Shown here: in pieces, positions 19,202 through 26,961 of the stretch
How the letters are laid out: each line of letters begins with the position of its first letter
Numbering within the stretch: the stretch's first letter is position 1
From: Limosilactobacillus reuteri
GTDB taxonomy: Bacteria; Bacillota; Bacilli; Lactobacillales; Lactobacillaceae
Direction of reading: 5' to 3'
Length of the DNA: 64,000 nucleotides
NCBI RefSeq assembly: GCF_003072625.1
Contig: NZ_CP027805.1
Span: 1 to 64,000 of the forward strand
Position numbers and translations under genes: made by a program
Notes under the pieces: model-generated
Told to the model about the DNA's origin: nothing
The model's database searches: none
What the model saw: the letters and a program-made list of their open reading frames with translations, nothing else

Positions 19202-19909
19202 ATGGCAAAGAAAATTTTAGTTGTTGATGATGAAAAACCAATTTCTGATATCATCAAATTTAACCTTGAAAAAGAAGGGTATGAAGTTGTCGTAGCTTAT
19301 GATGGCGAAGCAGCTTTACAACAAGTTGAAGCAGGAAATCCTGATTTAATTATTCTCGACCTAATGCTGCCGAAGATCGATGGACTTGAAGTGGCCAAGC
19401 GGGTTCGAGCTAAGCATACCATGCCGATTATTATGGTAACCGCTAAAGATTCGGAACTAGATAAAGTGCTAGGGCTTGAACTTGGGGCCGATGATTATGT
19501 TACTAAGCCATTCTCCAACCGCGAACTAGTAGCACGAGTAAAGGCTAATTTACGGCGTCAAGCAACTCTGAAGGCACCGGCAGAGGAAGAAAATAATACC
19601 GATATTCAAATTGGCGACCTTACGATTCATCCTGAAGCTTACACCGTAACTAAGCGGGGCGAAAATATCAATTTAACGCATCGTGAGTTTGAGCTTCTCC
19701 ATTATCTAGCTCAACATATTGGACAAGTTATTAACCGTGAACACCTTCTTCAGACTGTATGGGGTTATGACTATTTTGGGGATGTTCGGACAGTTGATGT
19801 GACCGTTCGTCGGCTTCGTGAAAAGATTGAAGATAACCCGAGTCACCCCCAATGGTTAATTACCCGGCGTGGTGTTGGCTATTACCTAGCAAATCCTGAT
19901 CAGAATTAG
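19202..19909 (+). CDS. walR: Response regulator WalR (YycF)
   Basis: OmpR-type regulator of the essential WalRK system controlling cell-wall hydrolases. The 235-residue product has a receiver domain with acidic pocket DDEKP, phosphoacceptor Asp near residue 53 in [13 protein letters not shown], and the conserved Lys in [11 protein letters not shown] winged-helix output domain follows ([31 protein letters not shown]). It is first in the walRKHIJ operon, with walK 13 bases downstream. Confidence 0.97.
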   Translation: MAKKILVVDDEKPISDIIKFNLEKEGYEVVVAYDGEAALQQVEAGNPDLIILDLMLPKIDGLEVAKRVRAKHTMPIIMVTAKDSELDKVLGLELGADDYVTKPFSNRELVARVKANLRRQATLKAPAEEENNTDIQIGDLTIHPEAYTVTKRGENINLTHREFELLHYLAQHIGQVINREHLLQTVWGYDYFGDVRTVDVTVRRLREKIEDNPSHPQWLITRRGVGYYLANPDQN

Positions 19910-19922
19910 AGGCTAAACCATT

Positions 19923-21788
19923 GTGAACAGCAAGTTAAAATTTTATCAATCGATTCGCTTTAAAATCGCTCTCGTATTCGTGTTAATTTTGATGTTAACA
20001 CTTGAATGCGTTGGGGCGGTTTTTGTGCGTCAATTAGAGCATCAAAACCTTAATACGTTTAAGCAAACCATTGAATTACCGTCTTACGTTGATAATTCTT
20101 TAGCAGAGCAGCTATCACGATCAAATACTAAAAAAGCAAACAAACAAATTAACCAAATCCTTTCAGAAGTTAATAACAATAACATTTCTGAAATCCGCGT
20201 GGTTGATAGTAAGAGTATTGTACGGGGAACAAGCAACGCTGATAATAGGAGTGCAATCGGTCAGAAAATAACTGATCAAGCAACCAAAGCAACCTTATTA
20301 AATAATAGGTCGCATACCGAAAATTTGTACGATGATTCAAATGACATGCGCTACTATGTCAATGTGATTCCCCTTGTGGATGACAGTAATAATAACGTTG
20401 TCGGAGCTGTTTACCTGCGAGCTAGTCTGGAAAGTGTCTACTCTAATATTAACAATATTACGTTGGTATACTTATCCGCGGCGATGATTACTATTGTCTT
20501 GAGTCTGATCTTGGCAATTATTATTTCCCAGGAAATTACCCGCCCAATTGAAAAAATGAGGAAACAAACATTACGAATTGCCCGAGGAGACTATTCTGGT
20601 CAAGTAAAAGTATTGGGAAATGACGAGTTAGGACAATTGGCAGGGGCAGTTAATAATCTTTCTGTCCGGGTTGAAGAGGCACAGGAGTCGAGCGATTCTG
20701 AGCGACGGCGGCTTGATAGTATTTTATCCCATATGTCAGATGGGGTTTTAGCCACTGATCGGCGAGGGAATGTGACAATTGTAAATAATATGGTGTTACA
20801 GTTACTAGGTGTCGAAAATGAATACGATTTAATTGGTAAGTCAATTATTGATGTGTTGGATATTCGTTATGACTATACCGTTCGTCAACTAGTAAATGGT
20901 GAACAGCGCGAGATGATTATTGATATGTCAAACTCTGGCAATAATTTGATCTTAAACGCCTACTTCTCACCAATTCAACGCGAATCTGGCTTTGTCAGTG
21001 GGCTTGTGTGTGTCCTTCATGATGTAACGAGCCAGCAAAAAGAAGAACGCGAACGGAAGCAATTCGTTTCAAACGTCTCGCATGAGTTGCGGACTCCATT
21101 AACAAGTGTTAGAAGTTATGTCGAAGCATTAAGTGATGGTGCTTGGCAGGATAAAGAAATTGCCCCTCAGTTCTTAAAGGTTGTCCAGAATGAGACGGAC
21201 CGGATGATTCGAATGATCAATGACCTGTTGAGTCTATCACGGATGGATGCAGGGACAACGAAGCTCAATCTGGAATACGTAAATATTAATGAGTTATTTA
21301 ACTATATCTTGGATCGTTTCAATATGATTATTAAAAAAGAAGAAGATCCAAAAAAGAAAAAGTATACCATTGAACGATACTTTACTAAGAAAGATTTATG
21401 GGTTGAAATTGATACTGATAAGTTTACCCAGGTAATTGATAATATTATGAATAACGCGATTAAGTATTCTCCAGATGGTGGTGTAATTACAACACGATTA
21501 CTGGAGACACATAATCATGTTATTTTAAGTATTTCTGACCAAGGCCTAGGGATTCCACGAAAAGATCTTGGACGTATCTTTGATCGATTCTTCCGCGTTG
21601 ATAAGGCAAGAAGCCGAAAACAAGGTGGAACGGGTCTAGGATTAGCTATTTCCAAGGAAGTTATCAATATGCTTGGTGGACAAATTTGGGTTGATAGTGT
21701 AGAAGGCAAGGGTTCAACATTCTATATTTCCTTGCCATATGTACCTTATGAGGAGGAAGACTGGGATGATGAAGAAGCTGAAAAGTAA
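19923..21788 (+). CDS. walK: Sensor histidine kinase WalK (YycG)
   Basis: Membrane sensor partner of WalR. The 621-residue product has a first helix near residues 15-33, an extracytoplasmic PAS-like domain, a second helix near 180-203, then HAMP, PAS, and a kinase core with H-box FVSNVSHELRTPLTSVRSY, N-box NIMNNAIKYSPDGG, and ATP-lid motifs DQGLGIP and GGTGLGLAISKEV. GTG start at 19923. It ends in an acidic tail that overlaps the walH start. Confidence 0.96.
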   Translation: MNSKLKFYQSIRFKIALVFVLILMLTLECVGAVFVRQLEHQNLNTFKQTIELPSYVDNSLAEQLSRSNTKKANKQINQILSEVNNNNISEIRVVDSKSIVRGTSNADNRSAIGQKITDQATKATLLNNRSHTENLYDDSNDMRYYVNVIPLVDDSNNNVVGAVYLRASLESVYSNINNITLVYLSAAMITIVLSLILAIIISQEITRPIEKMRKQTLRIARGDYSGQVKVLGNDELGQLAGAVNNLSVRVEEAQESSDSERRRLDSILSHMSDGVLATDRRGNVTIVNNMVLQLLGVENEYDLIGKSIIDVLDIRYDYTVRQLVNGEQREMIIDMSNSGNNLILNAYFSPIQRESGFVSGLVCVLHDVTSQQKEERERKQFVSNVSHELRTPLTSVRSYVEALSDGAWQDKEIAPQFLKVVQNETDRMIRMINDLLSLSRMDAGTTKLNLEYVNINELFNYILDRFNMIIKKEEDPKKKKYTIERYFTKKDLWVEIDTDKFTQVIDNIMNNAIKYSPDGGVITTRLLETHNHVILSISDQGLGIPRKDLGRIFDRFFRVDKARSRKQGGTGLGLAISKEVINMLGGQIWVDSVEGKGSTFYISLPYVPYEEEDWDDEEAEK

Positions 21789-23061
21789 TTGGCAAGCAAT
21801 CGCCTTAACGGTTGTTGTGCTTCTTAGTTTATTCATTTCATGGATTGTCTGGACCAACCCATTTCCTTTTGAGGGAGCACGACACGAAAATTTCAATAAT
21901 AACCAATCACAACAATATACACTGCAATCAATGGGCGATGTTTATCTTCCAACTAAAGCAGTTGAGACAAGTGAAAAAGGAACTCAGAATCAGCTTTATA
22001 GCCCTAAAGCTAATTTAATTCTGAGCGTAAAAAAAGAGTTAGAGGATTGGAAATTAGGCCGGACAAATGTTGTCAAACAAAATAATAGTGATGTTTACCT
22101 GAGTTATTTGCGACGGCGGAACTCATTAATGCTGACATATCCTGATGAGGTACCAAGCTCAGTCTTCAACGAAACATTTTCCCAGTCAATTGATACTGAC
22201 CGGGTTAATCAGATTAACCATATTGTTATCCCATTAAACGGGCAACATGAGATTTACTTACTTGGTGACCACCATTATAGTGTGTACCGAGTACGGGTAG
22301 AGAAAGGAAAATTTAACCGCATTCGGCAACTCTTAAAGTCAATGGATCAGATCCCGGTTGACCATAAAATTATTAACGGGATAGCGGTAATGATGTATCC
22401 GCGATCCTTTGAATTACCAGCATTAGGATATCAAATCACTGCGCAAAATATTGATACCCTTAGTGCTAGTCCAATGAGTACTAACCAACACACAACAATT
22501 ACGGCAAATCGGAATGGCAACGAGACTACCTATACGGATGGAACCAATCGTCGGCTGATATTTAATCGCCAAAATGGAACGCTTAAATACGAAAACTACC
22601 TTAGTAAGGACGATCGGGAATCAACAAGCCAGATTTTCCCACACTTCTATAATAAGTTGACGACAATTGGAATTCCGCTTAATAATTTGCGCTATGATGA
22701 GGTGAGTGAGCATGGTCGTCGGTTAAACTATCGAGCTTATGTTGATAGCTTTCCAATTTTCAATAGTGATGGTTATGGGGAAGTAACGCTTGAATCCACA
22801 AGTGGCGGGAATGAACGCTTCTGGCTAAGTCTTTATAGTCTTCAAGTGCCATTGCCAATTGATCACCAGATGGTCAAGCTCCCATCAAGTGCAGATGTGA
22901 TTAATCAGTTACATGCAACCAACCGGATGCGTGACATCAAGGACTTACGTGTCGGGTATATTTGGAAAACTGATAAAGATAGTCATGTTGTAAAGTTAGT
23001 GCCAACATATTTCATTAAGTATCGCGGCCACTGGGTTGAATATACCGAGTTAGAAAAGTAG
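21766..23061 (+). CDS. walH: WalH (YycH), regulator of WalK
   Basis: YycH family membrane-anchored extracytoplasmic protein that, with WalI, modulates WalK through membrane-helix contacts. About 431 residues: a short basic N-terminus MMKKLKSNWQ, one helix (about residues 10-26), then a large outer domain. ATG 21766 lies 9 bases after AGGAGG (21751-21756) inside the end of walK; upstream in-frame starts lack a ribosome site. Overlaps walK by 23 bases, and walI follows 12 bases later. Confidence 0.9.
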   Translation: MMKKLKSNWQAIALTVVVLLSLFISWIVWTNPFPFEGARHENFNNNQSQQYTLQSMGDVYLPTKAVETSEKGTQNQLYSPKANLILSVKKELEDWKLGRTNVVKQNNSDVYLSYLRRRNSLMLTYPDEVPSSVFNETFSQSIDTDRVNQINHIVIPLNGQHEIYLLGDHHYSVYRVRVEKGKFNRIRQLLKSMDQIPVDHKIINGIAVMMYPRSFELPALGYQITAQNIDTLSASPMSTNQHTTITANRNGNETTYTDGTNRRLIFNRQNGTLKYENYLSKDDRESTSQIFPHFYNKLTTIGIPLNNLRYDEVSEHGRRLNYRAYVDSFPIFNSDGYGEVTLESTSGGNERFWLSLYSLQVPLPIDHQMVKLPSSADVINQLHATNRMRDIKDLRVGYIWKTDKDSHVVKLVPTYFIKYRGHWVEYTELEK

Positions 23062-23073
23062 GAGGGTTAAAGA

Positions 23074-23916
23074 ATGAATTTTAAACGTATTCAATGGATC
23101 TTTATCCTTGCCTTTTTGCTTTTTGATATTTTTGTTGGAAGTTCATTAATCTTAGAAACTAAATTTACCGTTTCTAATGGTCAGCAAAATCGCCAATCAA
23201 CAGTGTTAAAAGAAATGCGTAATGACTCGATTAGTTATGGCGACCTTTCTAACAAGCAGCAAACTGGATATTATATTGCTGGGAAAAAATCATCGGATGG
23301 CGGAGTCCTAGAACAGGAAGCCGGGAAATTACGTAATCAAAATTTTCGTCTATCTTCAGGAACACTGACTAGTGAGTTTGATAAGCCAATTAAAACGACT
23401 AAAAATAATGATATTAGGCGGGTTGACCGGTTGCTAAAAAATAAAAAGATGGTAAGTTTGGGAAATCATTATCGTTATAACAAGGAATTGTCTGACAAAA
23501 ATACCCTTGTTTATACGCAAATGCTAGAAGGAAAGCCGCTATTTTCAAATGATGGGCAAATTCGTTTTCGGATAAACTCTGACCATAAGATAACAGGTTA
23601 TACGCAGACTTACTTGCAAGATGTTGAAATTCTCCGGCAACGGTCAAATACGATTAGCCAGCGCCGAGCAATTACCTGGTTGTATAAACATAATCAGATT
23701 CCTAATAACTCCCGCATTAGGTGGTCGGTGCTCAGTTATTCTAAGCTCCTTAACACTACTACTGATGATAAAGCAGTCTATGTGCCAACGTGGACTGTTG
23801 AAATCAAAACTAAAAACTCAGGAGCAATTCAACAATTACAAGTTAACGCATTTAATAGTACAGTTATGAAGGAAACGCCAGATAGTGTGAATACGAACTC
23901 GTTAAATAATAAGTAA
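23074..23916 (+). CDS. walI: WalI (YycI), regulator of WalK
   Basis: The 280-residue product has one N-terminal helix (about residues 7-26, IQWIFILAFLLFDIFVGSSL) and an extracytoplasmic YycI domain. It works with WalH in the WalK membrane complex. GGAGGG ribosome site before ATG 23074. Followed after 17 bases by walJ. Confidence 0.9.
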   Translation: MNFKRIQWIFILAFLLFDIFVGSSLILETKFTVSNGQQNRQSTVLKEMRNDSISYGDLSNKQQTGYYIAGKKSSDGGVLEQEAGKLRNQNFRLSSGTLTSEFDKPIKTTKNNDIRRVDRLLKNKKMVSLGNHYRYNKELSDKNTLVYTQMLEGKPLFSNDGQIRFRINSDHKITGYTQTYLQDVEILRQRSNTISQRRAITWLYKHNQIPNNSRIRWSVLSYSKLLNTTTDDKAVYVPTWTVEIKTKNSGAIQQLQVNAFNSTVMKETPDSVNTNSLNNK

Positions 23917-23933
23917 TTGAGGAGGAACTTTAA

Positions 23934-24740
23934 GTGACAGAAACGGATCTATTACGTTATAGTGTACTTGCGAGCGGGAGTACTGGGAATGTAACTTATT
24001 TGGAAACGCGCAACCACCGGATCTTAATTGATGCTGGTTTAAGTGGGAAGCGGATTGAAAATTTAATGAAGAAGATTGATCGATCATTAAAAGACGTCGA
24101 TGCAATTTTTGTAACGCATGAACACAGTGATCATACGCATGGCGTTGGTGTCTTGGCACGCCGTTATGGAATGGATGTATATGCCAATGAGGGTACCTGG
24201 CAGGCAATGGCTGATAAAGTTGGTAAAATCCCATTAGCACAAAAGCATATTATTGCACCAAATACTGTTAAGGACTTGGGAGACATGGATATTGAAAGTT
24301 TTGCGGTATCCCATGATGCTGCGCAACCGCAATTTTACCAAGTTCACCACAATAATAAGACCTTCTGTATTATTACGGATACTGGTTATGTTTCTGATCG
24401 AGTTGCGGGAACCATTCGAAATGCAGATGCCTACGTAATGGAATGCAATCATGATACAGAAATGTTGCGGATGGGTCCTTATTCATGGCCATTAAAACAG
24501 CGGATATTAGGGGATGAGGGCCACCTCTCCAATGAAGAAGGTGCTGATGCATTGATGAGCGTTGTGGGCCGACGAACCAAAGAGATTTTTCTTGGTCATC
24601 GTAGTCAACATAACAACATGCGTTCACTCGCCCACTTAACAGTTGCAAGTTTGATGGAGCAACATGACTTTGGCGTCGATCATGATTTTAAATTGCAAGA
24701 TGCTGAACCAGAAGAACCAAGCAAGCTAATGACGTTATAA
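23934..24740 (+). CDS. walJ: WalJ/YycJ metallo-beta-lactamase-fold hydrolase
   Basis: A 268-residue cytoplasmic MBL-fold protein with the metal-binding motif THEHSDHTHG near residue 61 and further ligands in AVSHDAAQP, TDTGYVSD and ECNHDTEML. The family is linked to DNA metabolism and cell-cycle coordination; a nuclease role is suggested for it. GTG start at 23934 behind GAGGAGG. Last gene of the conserved wal block before htrA. Confidence 0.92.
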   Translation: MTETDLLRYSVLASGSTGNVTYLETRNHRILIDAGLSGKRIENLMKKIDRSLKDVDAIFVTHEHSDHTHGVGVLARRYGMDVYANEGTWQAMADKVGKIPLAQKHIIAPNTVKDLGDMDIESFAVSHDAAQPQFYQVHHNNKTFCIITDTGYVSDRVAGTIRNADAYVMECNHDTEMLRMGPYSWPLKQRILGDEGHLSNEEGADALMSVVGRRTKEIFLGHRSQHNNMRSLAHLTVASLMEQHDFGVDHDFKLQDAEPEEPSKLMTL

Positions 24741-24842
24741 TAAAAAGAGATCATGGTTTTTATCGACTTTATTCAATGATTTTTCATATTTAAATTGTAA
24801 CTTGAAGATAGTGATTCTTTAACTTGGTGGAGGGTTGAATTG

Positions 24843-26120
24843 ATGAATAGGATAAAACAAGCTTTTAAAGATCGATTGTGGCTAGGCGTAATTATTGTCG
24901 GCTTATTTGCTGGTCTTATTGGTGGCGGAATCGCCTTAGGAATTAATAACCTGGTACAACATCATGAAGAAGTAACAAGTACACTGGTCCCAGCTGGCTC
25001 TAATAAGTCTGGTGGTACGAAGGTTAATAAGAATAAGGCGGACTTAAACGGGGAAGCGTCCCAAGCTTATAAGTCCGTCCAAGGAGCCGTTGTTAGTGTT
25101 ATTAATAAACAAAAAGTTCAGCAATCAAGTGGGATGCTAGCAATTTTTGGTTGTGGCAACAGTAGTAACGGCAGCAGCAGTGATTCGTCTAGCGATAATA
25201 AATTAGAAACCGCTAGTGAAGGATCAGGAGTTATTTACAAGAAGAGTGGCAATTCGGCTTATGTTGTAACTAATAACCACGTTGTCAAAGGTTCAAACGC
25301 GCTCCAAGTAATTCTAAGCAATGGTAAAAAAGTTAACGCTGATTTAGTTGGTGCTGATTCTGCAACCGACTTAGCTGTATTGAAGATTAACGCTACAAAT
25401 GTTAAGACAGTTGCATCCTTTGGTAACTCTAATTCGATTGTTCCTGGTCAGGATGTGCTAGCAATTGGTTCACCAATGGGAAGTGAATATGCTAATACAG
25501 TAACGAAAGGAATTATTTCTGCAAAAGATCGGACATTAAAAGCCGGTACTGATGGAACTTTGACATCGGTTATCCAAACAGACGCCGCTATTAACTCTGG
25601 TAATTCAGGTGGTCCATTAATTAATATGGCAGGTCAAGTTATCGGAATTAATTCAATGAAACTTGCTTCTGATACACAAGGCTCTTCAGTTGAAGGGATT
25701 GGTTTTGCCATTCCAAGTAATGAAGTTGTGACAATTATTAACCAGTTAATTAAGAATGGTAAAATAACTCGTCCATCACTCGGAATTAGTATGGTGGATC
25801 TTAGTAATGTTACTTCTGATCAACAGCAATCAGTCTTAAAACTACCAACAAGCGTAAGCAAAGGGGTAGTGATTATGGATGTGAATAGTGGTTCAGTTGC
25901 TGATACTGCTGGATTGAAAAAATATGATGTCATTACAAAACTTGGTGATACTCAAGTTACAGATACGGGTTCATTAAAGGCCGCCTTATATAAATACAAG
26001 GTTGGACAAAACGCTAAAGTCACTTACTACCGTGATGGTCAACAGCACACCGCAACTTTGCATCTAACAAAGAGTGCTGATACAACATCAACTGATGACT
26101 CACAACAAGATAATAATTAA
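24843..26120 (+). CDS. htrA: Membrane-anchored serine protease HtrA
   Basis: Surface quality-control protease. The 425-residue product has an N-terminal helix (about residues 13-35), a serine/glycine/asparagine-rich linker, a trypsin-like domain with catalytic His in VTNNHVVKG, Asp in SATDLAVLK and Ser in NSGNSGGPLIN, and a C-terminal PDZ domain (about 310-400). ATG 24843 follows GGTGGAGGG; an in-frame TTG lies 3 bases upstream. htrA sits directly after walJ in many Firmicutes. Confidence 0.96.
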   Translation: MNRIKQAFKDRLWLGVIIVGLFAGLIGGGIALGINNLVQHHEEVTSTLVPAGSNKSGGTKVNKNKADLNGEASQAYKSVQGAVVSVINKQKVQQSSGMLAIFGCGNSSNGSSSDSSSDNKLETASEGSGVIYKKSGNSAYVVTNNHVVKGSNALQVILSNGKKVNADLVGADSATDLAVLKINATNVKTVASFGNSNSIVPGQDVLAIGSPMGSEYANTVTKGIISAKDRTLKAGTDGTLTSVIQTDAAINSGNSGGPLINMAGQVIGINSMKLASDTQGSSVEGIGFAIPSNEVVTIINQLIKNGKITRPSLGISMVDLSNVTSDQQQSVLKLPTSVSKGVVIMDVNSGSVADTAGLKKYDVITKLGDTQVTDTGSLKAALYKYKVGQNAKVTYYRDGQQHTATLHLTKSADTTSTDDSQQDNN

Positions 26121-26224
26121 TGAATTAAGATTGGGGATGGACATTCCTGATCTCTTTTCATTAAAAGCCTCTTATATTAAAAGGGGTATAATATTAGTTA
26201 TCAATATAAAGGATGGTGGGTAAA

Positions 26225-26722
26225 ATGAATAATCCACGGTTTAAATACCCAGATACAAAGGCATATGAATTTGTAGTACATCGTTTAGAAGAACGCGGAG
26301 TAAACTTAGAAGAGCTTGCGAAGATTGTGTATGAGACACAAAAGGGCTTTGAACCAGATTTGACGTTGGAAATATGTCAAAAATTTTTAATTGATACGAT
26401 GCATAAGCGTGAATTATTAAATAGTGCAATGGTAGCACTTGAACTTGATCGGTTAACCGAAGAAGGAAAAGTAGATGAACCTTTAGCAGGTATTATAAGA
26501 AATGATGCTGGGGTGTTTGGGGTAGATGAAACCCTGGCTTTACAAATTGCTAACATTTATGGAACAATTGGGACGACAAACTTTGGTTACTTTGACCGGG
26601 TTAAGAGTGGGATTATTGCCAAATTTGACCATGATAAGGTTCATGTAAATACATTTATTGACGATATTCTCGCGGCGATTGTGGCGGCTGTTTGTGGAAA
26701 GATTGCCCACCAGTACGCTTGA
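26225..26722 (+). CDS. Phosphatidylglycerophosphatase A-like protein (YutG family)
   Basis: The 165-residue product fits the PgpA/YutG family, which removes the phosphate of phosphatidylglycerophosphate or acts on related substrates. Family-like blocks are RNDAGVFGVDETLALQIANI and GTTNFGYFDRVKSGII. ATG 26225 follows GGTGGG; an ATG at 26213 in frame lies inside that ribosome site. Single gene with its own small promoter region. Confidence 0.8.
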   Translation: MNNPRFKYPDTKAYEFVVHRLEERGVNLEELAKIVYETQKGFEPDLTLEICQKFLIDTMHKRELLNSAMVALELDRLTEEGKVDEPLAGIIRNDAGVFGVDETLALQIANIYGTIGTTNFGYFDRVKSGIIAKFDHDKVHVNTFIDDILAAIVAAVCGKIAHQYA

Positions 26723-26736
26723 TTAAAAAAATATCA

Positions 26737-26765
26737 TTGAATTTTAAATGATTTATCATTAAGAT
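26737..26765 (+). promoter_or_regulatory. Promoter of the trpX leader
   Basis: -35 TTGAAT (26737-26742), 17-bp spacer, -10 TAAGAT (26760-26765). Transcription would start about 24 nt before the leader ORF. Confidence 0.55.
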
Positions 26766-26795
26766 GAACGTAATTCGTTTAGAGGAGTAAAGCAA

Positions 26796-26843
26796 ATGAG
26801 TTATCAAACTTTACAATTAAATCATAGTTGGCAAAGCCGGTAA
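26796..26843 (+). CDS. Tryptophan-type leader peptide (attenuator)
   Basis: A 15-codon ORF, MSYQTLQLNHSWQSR, behind the good ribosome site AGAGGAG (26781-26787). It has one Trp codon (26829-26831) near its end. It is followed by a hairpin, an intrinsic terminator and, past the intron, a second hairpin-plus-T-run and the trpX gene. This is the layout of ribosome-mediated attenuation: translation of the Trp codon would set which RNA fold forms. No T-box consensus is seen. The family is not known to me by name. Confidence 0.65.
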   Translation: MSYQTLQLNHSWQSR

Positions 26844-26859
26844 CTCGGGGATAGCTGTA

Positions 26860-26906
26860 GTACAGATATGACCTGGGTTTATTCGCAGATTATATCTGTA
26901 CCGGCT
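26860..26906 (+). promoter_or_regulatory. Leader RNA hairpin of the trpX attenuator
   Basis: GTACAGATAT (26860-26869) and ATATCTGTAC (26892-26901) pair perfectly. AGCCGGTA at the leader stop codon (26835-26842) is complementary to TACCGGCT (26899-26906), and TAAAGCA beside the leader start (26788-26794) is complementary to TGCTTTA (26906-26912). Ribosome position on the leader ORF would decide these pairings. Confidence 0.6.
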
Positions 26907-26924
26907 GCTTTATCATGTACAAAT

Positions 26925-26958
26925 AAGGGCCTGTACGGATTCCACGTACGGGCTTTTT
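26925..26958 (+). terminator. First terminator of the trpX attenuator
   Basis: GCCTGTACG (26929-26937) pairs with CGTACGGGC (26945-26953), extended by AAGG/TTTT, followed by TTTTT. The group II intron starts four bases downstream. Confidence 0.85.
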
Positions 26959-26961
26959 CTA

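Noticed and set aside
26770-26961. T-box riboswitch ahead of trpX
   Set aside because: No T-box AGGGTGGNACCGCG sequence or specifier-loop layout; a translated leader ORF explains the region better.
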